From Amoebophrya sp. AT5.2 (lineage: Eukaryota; Sar; Dinophyceae; Syndiniales; Amoebophryaceae), in contig RXOD01004457.1 of the NCBI GenBank assembly GCA_005223375.1, positions 1 through 22,017 of the forward strand: DNA of 22,017 nt, given 5' to 3'. Position numbers and translations under genes: made by a program. Under the pieces are notes generated by a model. It made no database searches and was not told the DNA's origin. It worked only from the letters and a program-made list of their open reading frames with translations. This document shows positions 1 through 9,800 of this stretch, one piece after another; positions within the stretch are counted from its first letter, which is position 1, and every line of letters begins with the position of its first letter.

Positions 1-2908
1 GGCGGTCCCCCGCCTACCGGAGCGCCTCCCCCGCCCGGCCAACAACACCAAATGTCGACGGCGGGCGGCCCGCTGGGGCCCCAGCAGCACCATGTGCCCC
101 AGCACCACCAGCATCAGCACTCGTGCGTGCAGGGTTCCGGCAGTGCCGGCGCCGGCGTCAACACAGGAAGCAATGCGATGCAACCCCCCGGCGCCGGGGT
201 CGGAGGTCCTACCGCCGGCGGTATGGGAGGCCAGCAGCAGCATTCAAGTGGACCGCACCAGCATCATCATCAGACCACGGCGAGCAACCCGACAAGCACA
301 GCTTCCACCCATCAACATATTAACCAGCAACACGGAGGCGCTGCGGGTGCCGGCGGGGGCGCCGGAGGGCATCAAGCCGTGCAAGGCGGAGCAGCAGCCG
401 CGAGCATGGGGATTTCGAACCCAAGTGCCGGTGCCGCAGGTGGGGCAGGTGGGGCAGGCGGTGGAGACAAACAGGCCACGGGACAAGGACAGAACCAACC
501 GGCGGCCAAGGTAAAATCAAGCTATAAATGTCCTCGATAAACATCCAAATCCATTGCTTAACGTTATCTAACAGCCATCAATCATCCACTTCGCTGTACA
601 GGACCGACGGGTTCGCGTCGAAGCGGGTTACCACAGCGATTCATCGAGCGAGAAGTGGGCCGTACCTCCTCGCTACAAACTCGTCAAGGTCATTGGGAGT
701 GGAAGTTACGGTATTTTCTGGCTTTAGTGAATTGCTACCTCCTCGAAGGACTAATATAATAGGTTTCCTCTACGTACCAGTTCTACTCTAGCTCGCAGTC
801 GAACTTCTGCAACGGCTCGATCTAAATCATGGTTTCATCCAGTTAAGCACAATGAATGTCCTTCAACAAAAATATTATAACGGTAAACGTATAATCCACC
901 GCCCGCTGCACACCACTATCGCATTCCAGGTAAGGTGTGTCACGCACTGGACCAGGAGACGGGCAGTTCGGTCGCGATCAAGAAGATCAAGCGCATTTTC
1001 GAGGATCTGATCGACTGCAAGCGGCTGCTTCGCGAGATCGCGATTCTCGCGTTCCTCGACGATCCGCGCGTGGTCCGCCTCATCGACGTGTGTGTTCCCG
1101 AGGACCCGCGGAACTTTTCCGAGCTCTACCTCGTGCTGGAGCTGTGCGATAGCGACCTGAAGAAGCTGTTCAAGCTCCCGGAGTTCCTGTCCGAAAACCA
1201 CGTGGTCACGTTGCTCTTCAACACGCTCTGCGGGCTGAAGTACATCCACAGTGCGGGCATCTACCACCGCGACCTAAAGCCTGCGAACTGCCTCGTGAAC
1301 CGGGATTGCAGCGTCAAAGTCTGCGACTTCGGGCTCAGCCGCCCAGTGGTGGACCCCGAAAACGACATGCTCAGTAACATCGATAGCAACGGCTACCCAT
1401 CCTCCATGGACGACTCCCAGCAGTCCGACCGCACGCGAAGACTCACCGGCCACGTGGTCACCAGATGGTACTGATGAAATAAAGAAAAATACTAGAAGTA
1501 TGTGGTGTTGACGTAAGGCGCTAGAAGATGCACTGTCAGCACCATCGGCTTTATCAGGATGTCTTGTCTTCACATCTGGGATGGTCGGGGAAGCAAGAGT
1601 AGCCTTCTTCCACTGCGATGAAAGCAAACAATACCGCTCCAATGAATTCGCGCACCAGGTACCGTGCGCCGGAACTAATATTGCTGCAGGAAAACTACAC
1701 GGAGCAGATTGACGTGTGGAGTCTGGGTTGTATCTTTGCCGAGCTTTTGGGCATGATTCATGGCAACTACCCAAATTCTAAGGACCGGTGCCCACTGTTC
1801 CAGGTACTCACTCGCTCTTCGTCGATTGAAGATTCTGATTTTTTTTATAAGATCAAACTTGCTCCTCCTGCAATCGCAACGCAAGTCGCCAGTGCTCCAG
1901 AAAAACATCTACGATTACACGGAATTCAGGGGAACACGTGCTACCCTCTGTCGCCGCACAAGGAGCATGACAAGGAGTATCAGTACTACTACAATCGCCA
2001 GTCTCGCGATCAGCTGAACGTGATTTTCAACATTTTGGGCACCCCCTCCGAGGCCACCGTTGAGAAACTTGACAAAATCGACGCCAAGAGGTACGTATTC
2101 TTTCTGAAGCAAAAAATTTTTGATTTGTTTGTTTCGTGTTAATTTCCTCGCCCACCCGTCGGTGTACCTGTCGACACCTGCTCCATCTTCCAGAATTTCA
2201 TGGATCAGATACGTCCGGTGCTTTCGGGAACGCCGCCGTCTGAACTGGGACGAGCTCCCAAGGCTCGCGGGGTCCAGTGCGGAGGCACTCGATCTGCTCG
2301 ACAAGATGCTGGTATTTCGTAAATCGTATTTGCTTTTTCCTGCTCGTCCATAGGAAGAATATATGAGAAACCCTGCCCCCGCGATTGCCTAATATTCTCG
2401 CTCTGCCCCCGCAATGTCAACAATGTTGCGTCATCAAGCCATCTTTTCTGATCGTTATATCACCGCATAATTCATCTATTAATTTAACAAGCAGCTGCAG
2501 CCCGTCCTAAACCTCGTCGCGGTCATGGACATGGTCATGCTCACTCAATGAGGACCCCTCTACTTTTCAACATGGTTCAATAACGAATTGAAGTTGAACA
2601 TCGAACCAGCTCCACACCGACAACATCATGATCATTGTCAATCCGATGATATTACATCTGTCATCTAGATGCTCGACGCCGGCGATCGTATCGACGTGGA
2701 CACGGCTTTGCAGCACCCTCTGTTCAGCAACCTGTATCTGCCGGAGAAGGTGCGGACGGCGGAGCGGAAGATCGTGCTTGAGTTCGAGAACATTCCGAAC
2801 CTGGGGGAGCCGCAGCTGCGGCTCTACTTCCTCCTCGAGATCCAGAAGTTCCACCCCGAGCTGGTCATCCCCGACGAGCTCCTCATGCTCAGGGCCTCCA
2901 ACTACTGA
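1..2908 (+). CDS. MAPK2: MAPK2-like atypical MAP kinase (5' partial, seven exons)
   Basis: Serine/threonine kinase of the CMGC/MAPK group. Exons I infer: <1-510, 602-710, 930-1467, 1659-1803, 1930-2090, 2209-2311 and 2669-2908 (TGA); all introns are GT-AG and phases agree throughout. Exon 1 is open to the window edge; the first visible Met is at 52, giving 584 residues from there. Residues 1-153 are Gly/Gln/His/Ala low complexity. Kinase signatures: glycine loop IGSGSYG across the exon 2/3 junction, VAIK lysine at 980-982, HRD at 1265-1273, DFG at 1325-1333, RAPE after the exon 3/4 junction, DVWSLGC, and [11 protein letters not shown]. The activation-lip motif is TGH at 1445-1453, where classical MAPKs have TEY or TDY. 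T-x-H together with [10 protein letters not shown] is what I know from Plasmodium MAP2, so assignment to the alveolate MAPK2 clade is likely. The C-terminus (FHPELVIP) also fits that family. The true start and any upstream exons lie outside the window. Confidence 0.88.
52..510 (+). other. low-complexity Gly/Gln/His/Ala-rich N-terminal extension of the kinase
   Basis: About 150 codons of exon 1 encode alternating His/Gln-rich and Gly/Ala-rich tracts with no recognisable fold. The preceding codons 1-51, Pro/Gly/Gln-rich, are also open, so the Met at 52 may not be the start. The segment joins the kinase in phase 0 (AAG|GTAAAA donor at 510/511). It is probably a disordered tail involved in localisation or partner binding; that role is inference from composition only. 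Confidence 0.6.
1804..1929 (+). other. kinase intron 4, length a multiple of three and stop-free
   Basis: This segment has a good donor (CAG|GTACTC) and acceptor (TTCAG|GGG). Removing it joins PLFQ to GNTCYPLSP, which matches the continuous sequence of related MAPKs. It is 126 nt long with no in-frame stop, so retention would insert 42 residues rather than truncate the kinase. I call it an intron because homology is uninterrupted without it. Confidence 0.75.
2312..2668 (+). other. kinase intron 6 (357 nt)
   Basis: The donor is ATGCTG|GTATTT and the acceptor CATCTAG|ATGCTC. It is AT-rich with stops in all forward frames. Splicing gives DKML followed by MLDAGDRI, which keeps the spacing of the MAPK consensus (ML-x-x-D-x-x-x-RI). 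It contains the palindrome ATGATCAT at 2628-2635. I see no gene inside it. Confidence 0.8.
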
Positions 2909-3695
2909 AGATGATCGACGCGCCGAGAAGATCGAAATGGTGATGGAGGACAACTTCGAAAAAATAGATGCAGCTAAAGTAGAGAACAGATCGATGTTGG
3001 CGCCGAGCTCGACCAGGGCTTTGCTCACGCTCAACTTTTTCTATTACAAGGCGACCCGCTGCTCGGAACTTCTCCTACAGCTGATCTCTCGGAGGCACTC
3101 AGCACCACCACGATGAATATTCGTACGCGTTTTCGGTTTCGCTTTCGCTACAGACAGTACTACATTAAAATACGTTCATACGGCACATCAGCAAGCAGTT
3201 GTCCAGTCCTCGCGCAAGAGACCAGGAACTTCAACTGCTAGTTCTACGACGTCGATGGTATTATAGCAATCGCTTTTTTTCTCTTACGCTTTACTCACTG
3301 ACTTGTTTGTTTTCATACATTCCACCCATCCTTCGTTTGTTTCATCTCGTGGCTCATGACGACACAATCCGATACTTTCTGATTCTGGATGCACGATTGA
3401 TATAGGATAAAGTGAACAACACGGACCGGAGGAAAACGACACAGAGAAATAGAAACCCGGCACAGTATCTAACGTATATATAAGTGCTACTCATTGATGC
3501 GGTAGATGCTGTAACTCACTGTAGTTTCAATAGCGACATGCACCGTCAGATCCACATCATGCTGTGTCCTCATAGTATAGTAGCCTCTTTTTAGGGAATA
3601 AAGTGCCGACGGTAGTTGCGGAGTGCTGGAGACGGTGCTGCGTGATCGTCCCAATTGTAAAAGCGGTGACGTAGTAGAACACGTGCACGTACCTG

Positions 3696-3838
3696 CTACT
3701 GAAATTTTGACCATTGATATGATTTCCCCAAGGGCCACGCTGAGGATGTCGCGGCGGTTGATGTCTGGCTTCCAGCAATTCTTCCTCTTGCGATGCTGGT
3801 CCTCACGGCGCAACGAAGTCGCAAGCCCCTCCTCCTGA
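3696..3838 (-). other. possible orphan exon on the minus strand (weak)
   Basis: On the minus strand this GC-richer patch is bounded by an acceptor-like CATCTTCAG and a strong donor-like GCAG|GTACGT. One frame is open across it and gives a basic then amphipathic peptide including WKPDINRRDILSVALGEI. I do not recognise a family, and no convincing flanking exons could be assembled. It is listed only because both splice-like borders and an open frame coincide. Confidence 0.15.
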
Positions 3839-4635
3839 AGATGATCACAGCAGCTTTTTCAGCAGCGCTTTCTGTGCTCGTGCAGCTCCAGAACCGACTA
3901 CGCGATCGTATTTCTGCGAATAGTTTGTTACATGGTTCGTAGTAGCTACCGACATATTGATATTTGGCACTAACCAAACGACTTGGACTTCGATCTGTGT
4001 ACCAAAGCAAAAGTACTTTGATGGTTGAAGCGACCCGACGGTGCTTGCAGTGCGCCCGCGACTACATTGATTTTCAAGAAGAATAAGGCGACGAATTACT
4101 TGACCAAGAGCAACAAAGCACAATCAACGGCTTCAACATTCCGGCGCGGATCCACGAGAGGATTCGTGGTTGTTTGAGAATGACGAAGGGTGGCTGGCAA
4201 CACAAACATGCTTTAGCGCGCGGTAGTTTGGCAGACGCCGACACGAACGGCAAGCCTACGGTCAAAGTTGAAGCTGATCTGTCTGTACTTACTTACTCCG
4301 TAGTAAGATCCAGAACCTTCGTGCGAGACGAAATGCTGCGAAGAAGTCGTGATGATCATCCTTCTCGTGGTCGATGTGCGCGTGAACGTCGTGGCGTGAG
4401 TAGTTGCTTTCATTCCCAATGCTATTGATCCTGAACCTGATCCAACAAGAAAAGCATGCGCATGTGCATCGCCTCCTCTAGTACTCCTCTGCGTATAAGT
4501 ACATAAACCCACCCCAAGATGAACCCTTGAGCAGCTCTGCTCGCCCCTCGCGGACTTGTATCGTCCGCTTCCGGGTAGAATGGCACTACTTCAGTGAGTT
4601 TATATATAGTTGACTTCGGTGTCGCTTTGCTATTG

Positions 4636-4647
4636 CATTTCTTTTAG
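4636..4647 (+). promoter_or_regulatory. candidate splice or trans-splice acceptor in the megasynthase leader
   Basis: A pyrimidine-rich stretch ending CTTTTAG at 4641-4647 lies about 140 nt upstream of the ATG. If the host uses spliced-leader trans-splicing, as dinoflagellates do, this is the most likely acceptor; a second AG after a T-rich run at about 4742-4743 is an alternative. It could equally be the acceptor of a conventional 5' UTR intron. There is no direct proof of use. Confidence 0.3.
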
Positions 4648-4788
4648 CGCAAGCGGGAGCGCTCTAAACTACACGAGCCAGTTACCTGCTTCTAGTTCTA
4701 TCTCGTCGTCTTGATTTTTCATTTTTAATTTCTGCCACGAGCAGCATAGATTGTGTAGCGAATGAGGCGCTATTCTTGAACGCAAATC

Positions 4789-6858
4789 ATGGTGGCGGCC
4801 TCCATTGACGCGATTGCCGCGGAGTTTCCCGACAGGACGGCGGTGGAGTTGGTGTCGCTCAACCCCGGGGCGGGCGGCGCGGCGGTTTTCGTGGAGCTGG
4901 AAGCTAAAACTAGCGAGTCGCAGACGTTCGCACAGATCCGAGAGACGAGTCTGAAAATAGCCCACTCTCTGGCTTTCCGGCACGACAGACACGACAACAA
5001 GGAGGGCTCTCACATCTTTACCTCTGTCGCGAACGACGACGAAGATGCTGCCGCTCTCATTTTGGACAACCCTCAGGCTGTCGTAGTGGCTTCATGGCTC
5101 CCCAGGGGAGCTTTGTGGTATGCCCTGTACGTCGCGTGCGATCGACTCGGCGTAGTGTTCCTCGCCCTGGACCCGTCAAATGTGGAGTGGAGTGCGCGTG
5201 CAGCGAAGGCTGCGCAACCACAGATCCTGGTTGTTCCGGGAGACGACGAAATAAAGGTCCACGCAGATGAACATGATGGAAGGAGTAGAGCTCCGAGTGC
5301 ACCAGAGGACGCCGGCGTTGAAAGTAGCGGACTGTCCCGCATCCTGGCCGCGTGCAGCGAAAGAGTCGAGGTCGTCCTCCTCGATAGCTCGGGTATGTTT
5401 GATGTTAATCTGCTCAGGAGAGCTCCTTCGACGTCTACCTCGTCGTCCTGCTCAGCGAGCCTCTCAAGGAATAAGTTCCAGATGAACTACCACACGGATC
5501 TGGAGAAGTTTTCCAGATCCAGGGCAGGAGCGGCGAGTGAGATCACCTGCCTCTGTGCGACGGGCGGCACAACCTCCTCTGGGCCTGCTGGAGGTCGTAT
5601 CAAGATTGCCCGCTGCACGCGCGCCATGGTGCAGTCCGAGCTTCGCAACTACCCACGCCTCTTCGCAAAGGCGAAGGTGGGACTAGACGAGGACCACGAG
5701 GAGCGCGTTTTACAGCCGTCGGCGCTCGCTTGGGGCGCCGCCGTGTTCGGACAGATCAACCTGGCGCTCGCAGTGAAAGGCACACTCGTCATCCCTCCCC
5801 TGGAGCTGCTTGCGGATTCTTTCATTCTAGAAAAACTGAAAATCACTATTGCCGGGTTGACGCCGAGCGTGTGGGACCGAGTCCGCGTCCCACGATGCCT
5901 GCGCGTAGCGATCTCATGGGGAGAAGCGTGCCGGAAAAAAGTTGTTCTCTCTGCGCCAGGCAAACAGCCTGTTTTTCTGGATTTGCTGCTCGCCACGGAG
6001 TACTGGCTGTCTTTTTACCGGACGGAAGTGTCCGATCCATTCGCCTGCATCTGCAATGAAGCAGACCTACGCTGGCGCGTCTCGCCTGACGAAAGGAAAG
6101 GCAAAAGCGCTCCACTTGAAGTATCTGGCTCGGCCGTCTTTCGAGGATACTTGGAGAACAAGGACGACTTTGCTAGATGTCTTGGAGGTGGACGTGGAGG
6201 TGGTGCTCGTGCTGGAGAAAGTGCAAGTAGTGCTGGTGGCAGAAGAAGTGATAGCGAAGCACTGGTGGTGCTGGCGGATGTAGAAGGTGCCGGGGCGGCC
6301 GACACAGATGCTGTCACGAAGATGGTGGAAGAGTCCCAGGCACAGAGCGACGGAGATGATGAGGAGGACGCCCAATGGTTTCGCACTGGCGACGCAGTGA
6401 GCTTGGTGTATGGGGGATCACGCGCACAGCGACGGCCTGGTGCCCCGCCTGAGGAAAACCGACTAGCTGCAGCAGGTGCACTTTCCGTCCGAGACCGAGC
6501 CTTCTACTACGTCGGACGCTGCACCCCCGCTGCAGGCTCATCTCAACATGAACATGGCGCCGCCGTTTCGTGTGTGACGAAAGTACGTGGAGGCAGTTGG
6601 GTAGATTTTGGTGCAGCACTGGAGGCCGTCCGGGAGGAAACATTGGACGCAGCTGTGTTCGAGAACCGACTGCTTTGCGTCGTGCCACGCACCGCGAGCG
6701 ACATTTTGCCCCTCCGACGCAAGGTGCGCGGCGTCCCCTTGCGCTTCGTGAGCGAAATTCCGCGGAGCGCAGTCACGTCAAAAGTTTCCGAGACGAAGCT
6801 CCGTGAGCAACTTGCTCGGGAAGATCGATTTGAGGCAGAAGATGAGGTTGCGGGCAGA
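4789..6858 (+). other. adenylation domain A1 of the megasynthase (divergent)
   Basis: The N-terminus has the usual AMP-binding opening (FPDRTAVEL, then LGVVFLALDPS). The phosphate-loop motif is CATGGTTSSG at residues 256-265, without the usual PKG lysine. The A5 region reads ATEYW (402-406), the A7 region FRTGD (Asp535), and the A10 lysine is probably Lys665 in TSKVSETKL. The conserved FDxS segment that supplies the amino-group-binding Asp reads WGAA (315-318), so Asp is replaced by Gly316. An acidic/Ser-rich insertion (about 460-525) and a broken GRRD motif are further oddities. The fold is well supported; the activity and substrate are uncertain. Confidence 0.7.
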
Positions 6859-9800
6859 AGCGGGCCTACTCTTTTCAGTTTTCTGAAAATTGTGGCAGAC
6901 GTGCTGGACCTGCCGACTGGAGCGGTGAACCCAGACCTCACCTTCAGCGAGCACGGCGGAACTTCTGCTGCCGCGATCGAATTGCTCTCCTTCGCGAATC
7001 TGCAAGGAGTCGTCCTTTCACTCACGCACCTGCTAGGCGCGAGAAGTGGCAGCCTTCGCTCCGTGTTCGACGACCAATTCTCCTCGACGGGAGAATCGCG
7101 CTCGGGTTTCCCCTTCGTGAACACTCCCGGCGTCGAGAGCGTTCACGAAGGGGAAAGCCGAGCGCGATTCTTTCGTCCGACGGTTGCCCAGGAATCTTTC
7201 TTGCAATTGGATATATTTTTGGCCGCTCCTCAGACGCGTGTTTCATCCGATGCGCCGCCAGGAGTTCATCCTCACTCTGACAGCGCCGGCGCATCATCAT
7301 CTGCAGCCCCGCTCCGCGGCCAAAAGTCGCACGAGCCAGCCGCAGAGTGTTGCGCGCTTCTACAGACAGCCGTCCGCGCAAAATCAGGGGACGCTGCATC
7401 TTGGCGCCAAAAGCTGTCGAGGCTCGTGCAGAGGCATGACGCGTTTCAGGTAGCCCCAGTCGTGCTCGCCGGCGAGTGCTTCTGGCGAAAGACCGACGCT
7501 CCTCCATCCGATGCAGAGGCTTCGAGTTACATCCAGCAACGGCGAGTCCTTGTAGCACCAGTAGACGCAGATCATGAGGCCACGGACGCGGAAAACATTG
7601 AAAGTGGGCGAGGAGGCCCCATTATGCTGCAAATAATGCGAGAGGACAGGGCGCTTGGTTTTGAGACAGATGCCCATCCGTGGCGGATCACACTCATCGA
7701 AATGAATCCAGCAGCCGGGACCTCCCAGGAGAACACCGCGACGTCGGAGGTTTGGATTTTGTTTTCGATGTCCCACGCTCTCTGTGACCAGTGGGGCATG
7801 ATGCGAATTCTGGACGACTTGGCTCGACGTGCGATGGTGCAGGACTTCGCGGAAGTAGATCCCTTTTTGTCCTCCTCGGCAAAGAGGCGAGACGTCGACG
7901 GAGCTCTTGTATTTCCATCTCGCAGTCGCGCTTTCGAGGACTTCTGCCTGCTGGAGGCGGAGGCGCGCGCGAATGGCTTGCACCGTGCACAGCGGTTTTG
8001 GGCACGTCATTTCGACCAGGCGCGGACGATGTGCAGCGGGGTCATCGAGCTGGACAACCGACCGGGAAGTCTGTTTCGCCCCGAGGAGGAGCCCACGAGG
8101 ACAAGAAGACGACCAGATGGAAGCATAATTGCCCCCTCCGTCGACGAACGCGACGTTTACGCGGATCGTATCACCACGACTACTTGGCAGAGCTTCGATT
8201 CCAGCAGCTTGCAGAGCACGGCAGCGGGGTGGTTCCAGCTGGCGGGAGAGGTAGGAGCAAACAATTCTAACCCACCTAACGCTCTTGACGCGCCCAGCAG
8301 GAGCAGCCTCCTGCACCTTCTCTGCCAGATCGCGGTGGGGCCATCGCGGTCCCTGCTGCACCTGTTCGCAATGTCTGGCGTCGTCGGCATGAGCCTACGG
8401 GCCGCGCCACTCTGGCTTCCCTTCGTGGCGGGTGTGACGTCCGTGTCCGAGCTCGCAAGACGTACGGACGCGACACTGCGCGAAGCCATGGAGCACGCGT
8501 TTCTGTCGTGGCGGGAGATCCGTGCCTGCGCAGGGTTTTCGCCAGGGGCCCCCCTCTACTCAGCTGTCGTCGTCTGCCATAACCGGAGCACCGAGAGCTG
8601 GCAGAGCTCGCACTTAGAGCCGTTTTTGGAGAGCGAGATGCCGACGTACGACATTGCTTTTGAATTTTCGTCGACCAAGTTTCGCGTCCGGGCCCGCGAT
8701 CGGGCAACCGCGCTTGGCTTGCACCGTCGACTAGGCACGCTCCTGGAGCTAATGGCGGGGGGAAGGGACGAGAGGCAAGCTGATGAAAGGAGCTTGTTCG
8801 CCCCGTCGTCGTCTGCGGACCACGATGACACCGTCAGTGAGTTCCTGGCGCGCGCGGGCCCTTGGGGTAAGATGTTTCTGCGCGACAGCTGCGGTAGCTC
8901 TAGCGTTTCTTGTCCAGAACAAGGTCCCGGCGGATTTGAAGTTCTCACATTGCCGACGGATCGCGGCATGGGCGGCGTCTCATCTTCGGGCTCCTCGACG
9001 ACAACAAGAAGTCCGACCCCCGAAATTGTGACGGAGGCCGATGCTGAAAAGAGAGTGGCGCGAAATGAGATGCAAGTGATCGACCCCCGAAAGCGAGACG
9101 AGGACACCCACGACCTCGCGCTGTCGGCGAGGCTACTGAAGGCATTCTATTCTGCGTGTGCATCAATGGTTTACCAAGACCCGAAGCAGCCTGTGACTCT
9201 GGCGATCGGTGTTGCGCAGGCGGTGGAGCAACTCGAAGATGAAACCGCGCCCGATATTACCAAGACAGCGTTCTCATCATCTAGCGCGAGTATCACAAGG
9301 GCAAGACGTCACGTGGCTGTGGTACCGTATGGAAGGTGCGGAAGAACAAGTGGAGAGCAACCAGCATCAGCTTCAGAGGCAGAGCTACCTGATGGACCCG
9401 TCAATACGGATGAAGAAGACGCTGACGCGCCGGCGCTGGGGCCGGTCGCGGTAGTCGTGGAAACCGAACGCGAAAGCCTAGATGTCGAGAAAGAGCTGCT
9501 GGCGCTTCCTGACAGTCTCTGGCAGTGGCAGCGATGGTACGACTTGAATTCCAGAAGTGACCATGCGGAACTGCCATCCAGCTTCAGCGTCGTTTTTGCG
9601 CCGACTAAGGAGCTACACGACGCGGTCGTGATTACGACCAATGACGATGAAGATGCTGGTGGTCCAGCCGAGCAGTCAGTCGTGTGCTTTTGCGCGGAAA
9701 CGGGAAAGCTGACGTATCCGGACCGGGTTTACAGCAAGTCGCGCATGCAGGCTCTAGCCGCAGGAATCAGGCATGCGCTCGGACAACGGGCCGAGGACCA

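Larger units (their letters stand above)
2909..4788. other. intergenic spacer, no convincing gene
   Basis: About 1.9 kb of lower-GC sequence between the kinase stop and the megasynthase start. Short open frames exist on both strands but none has recognisable motifs. It holds a TATATATAAG-like run near 3474-3483, a TATATATA run near 4600-4608, a possible minus-strand exon at about 3696-3838, and a pyrimidine-tract/AG acceptor at 4646-4647. It must contain the kinase 3' UTR and the megasynthase promoter and leader. Confidence 0.6.

Noticed and set aside
2304..2673. AGATGCT at 2304-2310 and 2667-2673 as a target-site duplication around intron 6
   Set aside because: The MAPK consensus spacing requires both copies to be retained in the mRNA (ML followed by ML), so the match is better explained as ancestral coding sequence.
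3474..3483. TATATATAAG-like TATA box
   Set aside because: No recognisable gene starts within a sensible distance, and such AT runs are expected in this AT-richer spacer.
7384..8361. Minus-strand open frame of 325 codons inside the megasynthase
   Set aside because: It lies fully opposite the C1 domain, has no recognisable motifs, and is the usual shadow of a GC-rich coding strand.
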